Positions 1-6,376 of a stretch of DNA of 20,499 nucleotides are shown in pieces (position 1 is the first letter of the stretch; each line of letters begins with the position of its first letter). The position numbers were made by a program, and so were the translations under genes. Origin of the DNA: an uncultured Acetatifactor sp. (GTDB lineage: Bacteria; Bacillota; Clostridia; Lachnospirales; Lachnospiraceae). The stretch covers positions 1-20,499 of the forward strand of contig CAJUNZ010000054.1 in the NCBI GenBank assembly GCA_910587755.1, read 5' to 3'. The notes beneath the pieces were generated by a model. It saw nothing but the letters and a program-made list of their open reading frames with translations. It did no database searches and was not told the DNA's origin.

Positions 1-113
1 AGCAGCCTGTATCTCCCGGTAACAGGACAGAGTTTTCACTTTCCGCCCCCGAAAACAATAAAATTTCAAACATAACAATCTCAACTCTTTCAGGCCTTGC
101 CTGACTGAGAAAA

Positions 114-142
114 TTGTATATTTTGGATTGTTTCCGTATAAT
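114..142 (+). promoter_or_regulatory. Sigma-A-type promoter of the integrase gene
   Basis: A -35 box TTGTAT (114-119) and a perfect -10 TATAAT (137-142) are separated by exactly 17 bases. The ribosome-binding site AAAGGAGGA (172-180) and the integrase ATG (186) follow, giving a leader of about 40 bases. A short hairpin, TCAGGC-CTT-GCCTGA (90-104), lies just upstream of the -35 box and might be an operator, but nothing else supports that. The assignment rests on sequence match only. Confidence 0.7.
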
Positions 143-185
143 TTTCGTAGTAAAATGATTCCACAACATACAAAGGAGGAAGCTT

Positions 186-1334
186 ATGGCAGGCCAGAAG
201 AGAACCAAGACAGAGTATCGTGGAATCTATTACAATGAAACAACAGGAAAGTATGATATCAAGTTTAACTACAAGAGTTACAATGCGGCGAAGCAGAGAA
301 ATGACTATAAGTCGAAATGGAAATACAATGTTGCGACCATAGGAGAGGCGAAGGCAGAACTGGCGCTGATGCAGAGCGGGAAGAACAGGCAGGAGGACAG
401 GGATATAACATTACAGGGGGCTTTTGAACTGTGGAAAAATAAAGCCCGGGCACAGGATTACAGCCCTGCTACAGTAGTGAATACCGAACAGCACATACGG
501 ATGCTGAGCGAGTTCATACCCATGGACACGGCGATCCAAAACATAACCGAAGATGTATATGAGGATATATTTGCCAGATGCCGCAGCAAGTACAAAGACG
601 AGACCATAAAGACTCTAAATGCCACACTTCGGAAGCTGATTAATCTGGCTTATAAAAAAAGACTTCTCGGCGAAAATCCTCTTGTGCGGATGGACAATGT
701 CAAGACAAAAAAGACGGAGAAAGTCAGAGTTATAACAACAGGAGAGTGGAAAAAAATAGACAGTTTCTTCAACAGTGAAAAGAGGAAATATAAAAAGCTG
801 CGTTTTATGGTGAACATCCTTTATTATACCGGCATCCGGATAGGAGAATGCCTGGCGCTTACCTGGGACGATTTTGAAGAATTTGTGCGCAGCGCAGAAC
901 AGAATGAAGGCGGAGCCGAACAGAGCAAAAAGGGCATGCGCCTGAGCATCAGCAAGACGATTTTACAGGACGGCACACCCAAGGACACCACTAAAAATAA
1001 GAAAAATCGGAAAATTCCGCTTAGTCCCGAAGTGGTGGGGCTCTATACGGAGAACTACGAAATCAGGGCAGAAGAGCGGTCGGACAGGATATTTACCTGC
1101 ACGTACAATACCTATATCTGGTATCTGACCATGGTGTGCAGAAAGACTGGAATTCCCCACTGTTCCTGCCATAGTTTTCGACACACTTTTATCAGCAATC
1201 TGATTCGGAAAGGTGTTCCGCTGCCGGTGATAGAAAAGGTATCCGGGGATACACAGAAGACGATTTTTGAGAGATATTCCCATATGTTTGAAGATGACGA
1301 GGGGCTGGTTTTGAGAGCATTGGAAAATCTGTGA
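186..1334 (+). CDS. Tyrosine recombinase / site-specific integrase
   Basis: This 382-residue protein has the three-part layout of phage and conjugative-element integrases. An N-terminal arm-binding-like segment (about 10-65, YRGIYYNETTGKYDI) is followed by a SAM-like core-binding domain (about 73-165) and a catalytic domain (about 180-370). Visible catalytic residues are R218 in TGIRIGE, H329 and R332 in HSFRHTF, and the nucleophile Y364 in FERYSH; a Lys-rich stretch near 270-275 may supply the catalytic lysine. The usual His/Trp after the LG motif appears to be Asp (SGDTQ, about 355), which is atypical. The start has a strong RBS six bases upstream. No excisionase, replication or conjugation gene lies nearby, so this looks like a solo recombinase. 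It could be the remnant of an integrated element or a DNA-inversion enzyme for the adjacent surface-polysaccharide genes. Confidence 0.93.
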   Translation: MAGQKRTKTEYRGIYYNETTGKYDIKFNYKSYNAAKQRNDYKSKWKYNVATIGEAKAELALMQSGKNRQEDRDITLQGAFELWKNKARAQDYSPATVVNTEQHIRMLSEFIPMDTAIQNITEDVYEDIFARCRSKYKDETIKTLNATLRKLINLAYKKRLLGENPLVRMDNVKTKKTEKVRVITTGEWKKIDSFFNSEKRKYKKLRFMVNILYYTGIRIGECLALTWDDFEEFVRSAEQNEGGAEQSKKGMRLSISKTILQDGTPKDTTKNKKNRKIPLSPEVVGLYTENYEIRAEERSDRIFTCTYNTYIWYLTMVCRKTGIPHCSCHSFRHTFISNLIRKGVPLPVIEKVSGDTQKTIFERYSHMFEDDEGLVLRALENL

Positions 1335-1360
1335 AAAAAAGCCCAAAAAGAAAGAAAAGC

Positions 1361-1389
1361 TTGCATTCACCATACCAAGATGATACAAT
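1361..1389 (+). promoter_or_regulatory. Promoter of the Wzz-like gene (extended -10)
   Basis: TTGCAT (1361-1366) and TACAAT (1384-1389) are 17 bases apart, and a TG one base before the -10 gives an extended -10 element. It lies between the integrase stop and the AGGAGG of the next gene, and supports the choice of 1448 as start codon, because an initiation at 1331 would lie upstream of this promoter. The -10 box lies inside an 8-bp inverted repeat pair (see the repeat entry at 1369-1432). Confidence 0.6.
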
Positions 1390-1432
1390 GATAAGCGCTA
1401 TTGGGTGGAGGTTACTAACGGCATGGTATGGT
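1369..1432. repeat. Inverted repeat pair around a -10 box and leader
   Basis: ACCATACC (1369-1376) is the exact reverse complement of GGTATGGT (1425-1432). The pair encloses 48 bases that contain the -10 box and probable transcription start of the Wzz-like gene, and ends just before its AGGAGG (1434-1439). It could be an RNA/DNA hairpin affecting expression, or a small recombination target. Eight bases is short, so chance is not excluded. Confidence 0.4.
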
Positions 1433-1447
1433 CAGGAGGAAATCTGG

Positions 1448-3181
1448 ATGAAAGAAAGAGAGATTAGCTTGGTAGACCTATTGGTCGAAATCCTGTTGCG
1501 CTGGCGCGTGATAGTGGTATTCATGCTTATTGGGGGTATACTGTTGGGAGCGTTTGGCTTTGTGCGTTCCGTGCGCAGTTCGCGTGCCCAGTCTGCCAAG
1601 GCTGAAGAGCTAAAGTCGGAGCTTGGTGATGAAGGGCTGTTGGAAATGGATTTTAACAGCGATGCCCTGAATGTTGCGATTGACGAGTGGATCGCAGGAA
1701 ATAAGGTTGACTTCGAGGGAGCCTTTATAGAAGACGAGGACGATACAGAGAAAGACATAGATGAAGTCCTGCTTGAGGGCATTCATGACTGGCTCAGGGG
1801 CGAGGATGTAGAGCTGCTGAAAATGTTCCGCAAGTGGGCGGAAGATGACAAGATTACCTTGGAGAAGGCCGCATGGGAGTGGCTGAACGAGCTGTTGACC
1901 GATGGACAGAAGAATAATATGGACTATGTATTATATTATGAAGAACTTGCCCGCAGCCGGAAGGAATACAGCGAAGAATCAATTTACATGCAGATTGATC
2001 CCAATAATACGGTCAGGGGGGATATCACTTTCCTGGTCAGTGCCGCTGGCACCGAGAGAACGGCAAACATTGAGAGAGTGTACGAAGATCTGATCAATGG
2101 TCCGGAGATTCAGGAAAGGCTTGCGGAGGCCAGCGGGCTTCCGGTGGCTGCAGTGAGCGACATATATGCGCTGGCCAGGAGTTCCGGCGGTCTTTTGAAC
2201 GGCGGCGATACATTCAGAGTTTATTTCCTGCACTATGATGAGAAACTCTGTCAGAAACTGATGAATGCAGTGATTGACTTTATCAATGAAAAGCATGCTG
2301 AACTTGTGGGCAAGCTGGGAGAGCATGAGGTAACGGTGGCGATCCAGTCTCTGGGAAAGACCGGCAACGCAGGAGTGCTTTCCACCCAGAGGAACTTTGA
2401 CGCTGATGTGCTCAGCCTGGAAAATGCTTACATGTCCAGGAAGGCAGCATTTTCGGATCCGGAGTGGTACTATTATAATCTCCTCACCGAAGGAAAACTG
2501 GCGGGCAACCCGGCCATAGATTATGAGGAGGAAGAGGAAGAAGAGGAGGAAGAAGAGGAAGAAAACGACATCAATGAGGTGATTGATGAAAAACTTGGTG
2601 TTACTTCCCCTGGCATCAGCCTGAAGTACATAATTTTGGGCATGATTATGGCAGCATTCCTCTATGCATTTGTAATATTTATGATCTATGTGCTGGATGG
2701 CAAACTCCGCGCTACGGATCAGCTCCAGGAGCTGTATGACATTCCCCAGCTGGGGCAGATTCCCGGCAGCAGGAACAGCAAAAAGCCCTTTGGATTCGTG
2801 GATGAGTGGATTCTTTCTCTGCGGTATCACAATCAGCGTAAGTTTACACCCCAGGAGGCGCTGAAACTTGCAACGGTGGCTGTAAAGATGGCGGCGGAAA
2901 AGAATGAGCTGCGCACAGTCTGTCTGATGGGCTGTGACCTGAAAGAGCAGACATTAAAGATCTGTGAGCAGATCAAGGCATCACTTGGGCAGGAGGATAT
3001 TAAAGTACAGATTCTCAACAACGTGATCTATGACGCGGAAGCCATGGAGAAGCTGGGCGGCATCAGAGGGGCCGTACTGGTGGAAAAAGCTGGTTCCACT
3101 CTCTATACAGAGATTGCACAGGAACTTGAACTGCTGAAGAGACAGGAGATCATGGCCCTGGGCGGGGTGGTAGTAGAGTAG
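1448..3181 (+). CDS. Wzz-like polysaccharide co-polymerase with degenerate kinase-like C-terminus
   Basis: This 577-residue protein has the topology of polysaccharide co-polymerases: a membrane helix at about 20-40, a large external region, a second helix at about 394-416 and a cytoplasmic tail. The family sets glycan chain length or couples polymerisation to export. The external region has an acidic insertion (about 60-155, DEDDTEKDIDEV) and a run of 13 Glu at 360-372 shortly before the second helix. The tail (about 467-577) resembles the nucleotide-binding fold of bacterial tyrosine kinases: a strand RTVCLMGC where the P-loop should be, but no GxxGKS/T, and an ending (GAVLVEKAGSTLYTEI ... 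ALGGVVVE) like the last strands of that fold. The start chosen is ATG 1448, eight bases after AGGAGG. A GTG at 1331 overlapping the integrase stop would add 39 basic residues and has no RBS. Family assignment is fairly sure; the kinase-like tail is inference. Confidence 0.78.
   Translation: MKEREISLVDLLVEILLRWRVIVVFMLIGGILLGAFGFVRSVRSSRAQSAKAEELKSELGDEGLLEMDFNSDALNVAIDEWIAGNKVDFEGAFIEDEDDTEKDIDEVLLEGIHDWLRGEDVELLKMFRKWAEDDKITLEKAAWEWLNELLTDGQKNNMDYVLYYEELARSRKEYSEESIYMQIDPNNTVRGDITFLVSAAGTERTANIERVYEDLINGPEIQERLAEASGLPVAAVSDIYALARSSGGLLNGGDTFRVYFLHYDEKLCQKLMNAVIDFINEKHAELVGKLGEHEVTVAIQSLGKTGNAGVLSTQRNFDADVLSLENAYMSRKAAFSDPEWYYYNLLTEGKLAGNPAIDYEEEEEEEEEEEEENDINEVIDEKLGVTSPGISLKYIILGMIMAAFLYAFVIFMIYVLDGKLRATDQLQELYDIPQLGQIPGSRNSKKPFGFVDEWILSLRYHNQRKFTPQEALKLATVAVKMAAEKNELRTVCLMGCDLKEQTLKICEQIKASLGQEDIKVQILNNVIYDAEAMEKLGGIRGAVLVEKAGSTLYTEIAQELELLKRQEIMALGGVVVE
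2525..2563 (+). repeat. GAG/GAA microsatellite encoding 13 consecutive Glu
   Basis: Thirteen consecutive GAG or GAA codons follow GAT TAT inside the Wzz-like gene. The tract is purine-only on this strand, so it may be prone to length change by slippage. Three-base steps would alter the Glu run without breaking the frame. It lies at the membrane-proximal end of the predicted external domain. Confidence 0.85.
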
Positions 3182-3409
3182 CTGATATTAGGGCAGCATT
3201 AATGCTGGGAAGCTGTCTCAGTTATTTAGACAAGTCTCAGTAGAATGCGGCCATAATGTGGTGGAACGAAACGTGTTTAATGTGTAGTGGAATAAAAATA
3301 ATTAAAGTAACAAGACTGAGGTAAAAGTAACAGAAGTCATAACAATATGTAATAAAATGGGACATCCTGCGGTTTGGAAAAAATGTCGACTTTTGTCGAA
3401 CGATTCTCC
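3182..3409. other. Gene-free A+T-rich stretch with palindromes
   Basis: No convincing reading frame was seen. It contains a perfect 14-bp palindrome, CAGCATTAATGCTG (3194-3207), 12 bases after the Wzz-like stop but without a T tract, so it is not a standard terminator. The octamer GTCTCAGT occurs twice (3215-3222 and 3234-3241). The inverted repeat TCGAC-TTTT-GTCGA (3386-3399) lies just ahead of the -35 box at 3410 and is a candidate operator. Confidence 0.5.
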
Positions 3410-3438
3410 TTTACAATTTGCGAAAAGTGTCGTATAAT
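3410..3438 (+). promoter_or_regulatory. Strong upstream promoter in the BlaI-family control region
   Basis: TTTACA (3410-3415) and a perfect TATAAT (3433-3438) are separated by 17 bases. It would start RNA near 3445, about 15 bases before a 12-bp hairpin (3461-3499) and about 165 bases before the repressor start codon. The inverted repeat TCGAC-N4-GTCGA (3386-3399) is immediately upstream. Confidence 0.65.
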
Positions 3439-3460
3439 AAGTCATGTAAAGGGGAATTTT

Positions 3461-3499
3461 GAAATCGACGGCGCAGGATCCGAATGAGCCGTCGATTTC
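3461..3499 (+). promoter_or_regulatory. Perfect 12-bp hairpin in the leader (attenuator or small-RNA terminator candidate)
   Basis: GAAATCGACGGC (3461-3472) is the exact reverse complement of GCCGTCGATTTC (3488-3499), with a 15-base loop. It sits directly downstream of the promoter at 3410-3438. The sequence after the stem is A/T-rich (ATATTGCTTATGTTTC) but has no clean T tract, so it may be a weak terminator, an attenuator or a protein site. The stem repeats the TCGAC/GTCGA motif found upstream of the promoter. Confidence 0.55.
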
Positions 3500-3556
3500 A
3501 TATTGCTTATGTTTCTTAATTTTCTATTAAATTTAGGAAAGCAATAGAGAAAAGCT

Positions 3557-3584
3557 TTGACACGACTAAGAAAATTAGTAGAAT
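3557..3584 (+). promoter_or_regulatory. Second promoter, proximal to the BlaI-type gene, with palindromic operator candidate
   Basis: TTGACA (3557-3562) and TAGAAT (3579-3584) are 16 bases apart. A palindrome, ACTAA-N5-TTAGT (3565-3579), fills the spacer, which is where a repressor would block polymerase. BlaI/MecI repressors are known to bind dyads in their own promoters, although their usual TACA-N2-TGTA core is not present here. The RBS AGGAGG at about 3600-3605 follows. Confidence 0.55.
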
Positions 3585-3611
3585 AGAATTGCGCGCAAAG
3601 GAGGTGAAAGA

Positions 3612-3983
3612 ATGAAAGAAGGTTACAAAATTACTGCGGCAGAGCGTGAAGTGGTGGAAGTACTGTGGGAGTATACAGAACCGGTACAGACTCGTGAGCT
3701 GTTAGACCGCATGAAGGAGAAAGGAAAGGATTGGAAGAGGCAGACTTTGAATACTCTGCTGTTCCGTCTGGAAGAGAAAGGCGTTATCGTTCGGAGGCGT
3801 GCTTATGTGTGGTCTGTTTTGTCTAAGGAGGAACTTCTGAAGAAACAGACTGAAGGGATTCTCAATGATTTCTATGATGGCGAGCTGAAGAATTTCTGTG
3901 CTGCGCTGATTGGAAAAACCACTCTCAACGAAGAAGAGGTGGACAAGCTCAATGCCCTCATCGACACACTAAAGAATGAATAG
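3612..3983 (+). CDS. BlaI/MecI/CopY-family transcriptional repressor
   Basis: The protein is 123 residues, the usual size for this family. An N-terminal winged helix (about 6-72) carries the family pattern: ITAAEREVVEVLWE, then a recognition-helix region WKRQTLNTLLFRLEEKGVI and a wing. The C-terminal half (about 73-123) is the predicted dimerisation helix pair. Such repressors are released when a partner M56 membrane protease is activated, and that partner is encoded 17 bases downstream, so the two form an operon. Likely autoregulated through the palindrome in the promoter at 3557-3584. The regulated target is unknown: no beta-lactamase or penicillin-binding protein is encoded in the window. 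The start is fixed by AGGAGG seven bases upstream. Confidence 0.93.
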   Translation: MKEGYKITAAEREVVEVLWEYTEPVQTRELLDRMKEKGKDWKRQTLNTLLFRLEEKGVIVRRRAYVWSVLSKEELLKKQTEGILNDFYDGELKNFCAALIGKTTLNEEEVDKLNALIDTLKNE

Positions 3984-4000
3984 AAAGGTATATTGAGCAC

Positions 4001-5326
4001 ATGAGATATCTTTTGCTGATGACGACTGCCGGAAGCCTTATGATTGGCGGATACTGGGTGTGGGGAAAGCTTTGCAAGGATCTTACCACAGAGAGAATGA
4101 AATTCTGGGCTTTGGTTGCAGTGTTGTTGGCCTTTGTGGTGCCGTGGGCATGGATGAAGGAGTTCTACATCTGGCTGCTCACGGCAGTCACTAGGCAGGG
4201 AACATCAGCGGATAGAGCGATGGCAGTAGTAAGGATGGCCGAAATCAGTACTCAAGATGAAGCTTACATGACACAGGACTATATTTGGCTACTGGCGATT
4301 ATAGGAGCCTGGCTTCTTATGTCGCTAAGGGTTGTGGTGAAGAAATTTATCAAATTTGTTTGTGCCAGACGCAAGCTTATGTCCATGGTGGATAAAAGCA
4401 GTGGTGAGGTTGCAGTAGAAGAGCTGAAGCGGTTGTACAAGCGCAGATTTTTCAGATTCAGACCAAGAATTTATAAATCTCCTTATGAGAATTTGACTAT
4501 GTCAATCGGCATAATTCGACCTATTATTCTCCTACAGGAGGATTACAGTGAGGAAGAACTGGAATTTATTCTAAAGCATGAACTGTACCACATCACAAGA
4601 GGAGACTTACTGATAAGGCTATTCCTGGAACTGGCAGGCTGTCTTCACTGGTTTAATCCGTTGATTTATCACTTAGAAGAACACTTCGATGGAGTCAGTG
4701 AAACGTCCTGTGATGAAAAGGTAGTCAGCGGATGCACCAAAGAACAGCGCGCAATTTATGCAAGGCTGATTATCAGAAGTATGCAGAACGGAAGACAGGA
4801 ACTTATGTTGATCAATTCGTTAGAGGGCGACGGGTATGCCGATGCTGTAGAAAGGGTGAAGCTGATTATGAATACAAAACATATAAGCAAATGGGGAAAA
4901 GCATTGGCAACAGGTATATTTGTGCTGATGATATTCGTGAATTCCCTCACAGCGCTTGCTTATCCTGATGTGTATCATGTAGAGGATGCAGAAGATTACA
5001 TGGCAGATTTTGTAGTGGGTGGAGGTAATTTTTGTTTTTATAGTGATATGGGTGCGGATGGCTTACCAACAGATGTGATTCTTTATAATGAACAGTTTAT
5101 CGATTTTGATGGTGAAATATATCCAATTAATATTGACAGTAGATATGGTGAAACATGCGAAATCTTTGGACATAACAAAATAGACGGGTTTTTTGAGAGC
5201 CATCTACGAAATAATCAGGGAGGATGCAGAGTGGTAGTTAATCATGCCATATTATGCAATGTTTGCAAGACGATTTGGCTGAAAGATGTGTATTCTGAAA
5301 CATATTACCCTAAATGCCCTCACTAA
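4001..5326 (+). CDS. M56 (BlaR1/MecR1-type) membrane metalloprotease antirepressor
   Basis: This 441-residue protein has membrane helices at about 3-22, 34-60 and 94-113, then a cytoplasmic gluzincin domain with the zinc site HELYH (193-197). A probable third ligand is E234, in the family pattern NPLIYHLEEHFD...CDE. A final membrane helix lies at about 299-318. In BlaR1 signalling the outside sensor triggers this protease to inactivate the BlaI repressor encoded just upstream. Here the external part is only about 120 residues (320-441), has no transpeptidase SxxK/KTG motifs, and ends with several Cys (about 386, 409, 419, 422, 439). The ligand is therefore unlikely to be a beta-lactam bound by a penicillin-binding fold. 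The RBS is weak (GAAAGG, 12 bases upstream), so translation may be coupled to the repressor. Confidence 0.9.
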   Translation: MRYLLLMTTAGSLMIGGYWVWGKLCKDLTTERMKFWALVAVLLAFVVPWAWMKEFYIWLLTAVTRQGTSADRAMAVVRMAEISTQDEAYMTQDYIWLLAIIGAWLLMSLRVVVKKFIKFVCARRKLMSMVDKSSGEVAVEELKRLYKRRFFRFRPRIYKSPYENLTMSIGIIRPIILLQEDYSEEELEFILKHELYHITRGDLLIRLFLELAGCLHWFNPLIYHLEEHFDGVSETSCDEKVVSGCTKEQRAIYARLIIRSMQNGRQELMLINSLEGDGYADAVERVKLIMNTKHISKWGKALATGIFVLMIFVNSLTALAYPDVYHVEDAEDYMADFVVGGGNFCFYSDMGADGLPTDVILYNEQFIDFDGEIYPINIDSRYGETCEIFGHNKIDGFFESHLRNNQGGCRVVVNHAILCNVCKTIWLKDVYSETYYPKCPH

Positions 5327-5484
5327 CCTAACTACAGCACAGGCCCCAAGCTCAGTGCATCCACAGGGAGCAATAGGAATATCCAACTCAAGAATAGATT
5401 TGGCCATATTCAGATTCTAAGACGTTATTACATAAATTATCCATGGTCGATCTGCAGCATATACCAAAGAAGGAGGAAGGACAC

Positions 5485-6009
5485 ATGTTGAACGCATTGT
5501 TCACACGCCCTAAAGCGAAAAAGCAGAGCCTGCAGGCCCAGCTTGCTGAAAAGGAGGCGGAAGTCGCCTTCTTGAAGGGAAAGCTTGCTGACAGAAATCG
5601 TTATATTTCTGAGTTGAACCTTGCGAACAGGAAACTGATCATCGAAAATGGCGAATTGCGGGCAGCCTACAATGGTTTGAAGGAGATACTGAGGAAAAGA
5701 GCAGATCCGGAAGCTGTTGCTGCTGATATCGAAGCAGAGAAGGCTCTTGCAGCTGAGATGGCTGCCAGTGAGCGCAGACGCCCGCCGTCTGCATTTACAA
5801 GACGGTGCGTGGAAGACCTGGAGGCAATATCAGAACAGGAAATTGCTGAGGCAGTGGAAGAGAGTATGAAAGAGCCTTTCAGGTACAGATTTGAGGCAGA
5901 GCAGGAAAGACAGGCAGTAGCTGAGATTGAAGCAGCATTGGACAGGCAGTATGCACTTGAGCAGGCAGCAGAGCAGCGGTCAAAGGCTGTTTCTGGAGCG
6001 GAACAGTAA
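5485..6009 (+). CDS. Hypothetical coiled-coil protein
   Basis: I do not recognise the family. The 174-residue product is hydrophilic and rich in Ala, Glu, Arg and Gln. Heptad-like helical sequence suggests a coiled coil at about 15-75 (AQLAEKEAEVAFLKGKLADR), a short Pro-containing break near 100-104 (RRRPPSAF) and a second helical stretch at about 107-174. There is no signal peptide or membrane segment, so it is probably cytoplasmic. The ATG at 5485 is chosen because GAAGGAGGA precedes it; an in-frame ATG at 5443 lacks an RBS. It is flanked by gene-free sequence on both sides and ended by its own terminator, so it is a single-gene unit. Small coiled-coil proteins like this are common in mobile-element cargo, but that link is only contextual. 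Confidence 0.75.
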   Translation: MLNALFTRPKAKKQSLQAQLAEKEAEVAFLKGKLADRNRYISELNLANRKLIIENGELRAAYNGLKEILRKRADPEAVAADIEAEKALAAEMAASERRRPPSAFTRRCVEDLEAISEQEIAEAVEESMKEPFRYRFEAEQERQAVAEIEAALDRQYALEQAAEQRSKAVSGAEQ

Positions 6010-6060
6010 CACACATCCGCTTTCCAAGCCGGAAAATAAAGCTCTACAGGCTAAATAAAG

Positions 6061-6117
6061 AAATCCTGATAAATGCGATTAAGGGAATTTCCCTAAAGCA
6101 GATATCAGGATTTTTTT
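6061..6117 (+). terminator. Rho-independent terminator after the coiled-coil gene
   Basis: AAATCCTGATA (6061-6071) pairs exactly with TATCAGGATTT (6103-6113), and seven T run from 6111 to 6117. A small inner dyad, AGGGAA-T-TTCCCT (6082-6094), sits in the loop. The distance of 52 bases from the coiled-coil stop fits termination of that unit. Confidence 0.8.
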
Positions 6118-6276
6118 CATACTCGTCCCTTGTATCATAAAATTCAGGAAGTTCTTTCCGCATCAGATTCTCAGCAATATTCCCAAAGGCGTTCTGGAAC
6201 CCAGCGCCCTTTCCTGCAGGTGTCTTTCTATGTTTAACGCTGCCATATCACATGAAAGCGTTCAGGAATTTTTGGG
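6118..6276. other. Gene-free gap before glf with a possible minus-strand relic frame
   Basis: No intact gene is visible. On the minus strand a frame stays open from about 6247 down to a stop at 6044-6046 (67 codons), giving protein-like sequence such as GFQNAFGNIAENLMRK and ELPEFYDTRDEYEKNPD. It has no start codon with an RBS and is closed upstream by a TGA at 6248-6250, so if it was ever coding it is a fragment. Confidence 0.35.
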
Positions 6277-6305
6277 TTGAATTAATTCTGAAAAACTGCT
6301 AAAGT
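6277..6305 (+). promoter_or_regulatory. Probable glf promoter
   Basis: TTGAAT (6277-6282) and TAAAGT (6300-6305) are 17 bases apart. The -35 overlaps the palindrome GAATTAATTC (6279-6288), and an octamer CTGCTAAA is repeated 20 bases apart (6297-6304 and 6317-6324), about two helical turns. The -10 is a mediocre match, so this is tentative, but a promoter is expected after the terminator at 6061-6117. Confidence 0.4.
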
Positions 6306-6376
6306 ATACAAAATAGCTGCTAAAAAACCATAATAACGCTTTTTGCTGTATCAGGAGGCGGACAGGAGGAAATAAG

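Noticed and set aside
1331..1447. Upstream GTG start that would extend the Wzz-like protein by 39 residues
   Set aside because: There is no RBS, the extension lies upstream of a good promoter at 1361-1389, and ATG 1448 has AGGAGG at ideal spacing.
1979..2830. 283-codon minus-strand frame opposite the Wzz-like gene
   Set aside because: Its phenylalanine/leucine-rich segment is the complement of the Glu codon tract; no start signals support it.
3194..3207. Perfect palindrome as terminator of the Wzz-like gene
   Set aside because: The stem would be short and no T tract follows; it is recorded only as a palindrome.
5300..5484. Minus-strand frame starting at 5407 (MAKSILELDIPIAPCGC) that resembles the opening of small mobile-element proteins
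   Set aside because: It has no RBS and soon runs into the antisense of the M56 gene; the resemblance is a faint impression. The rest of the gap shows nothing I can support.
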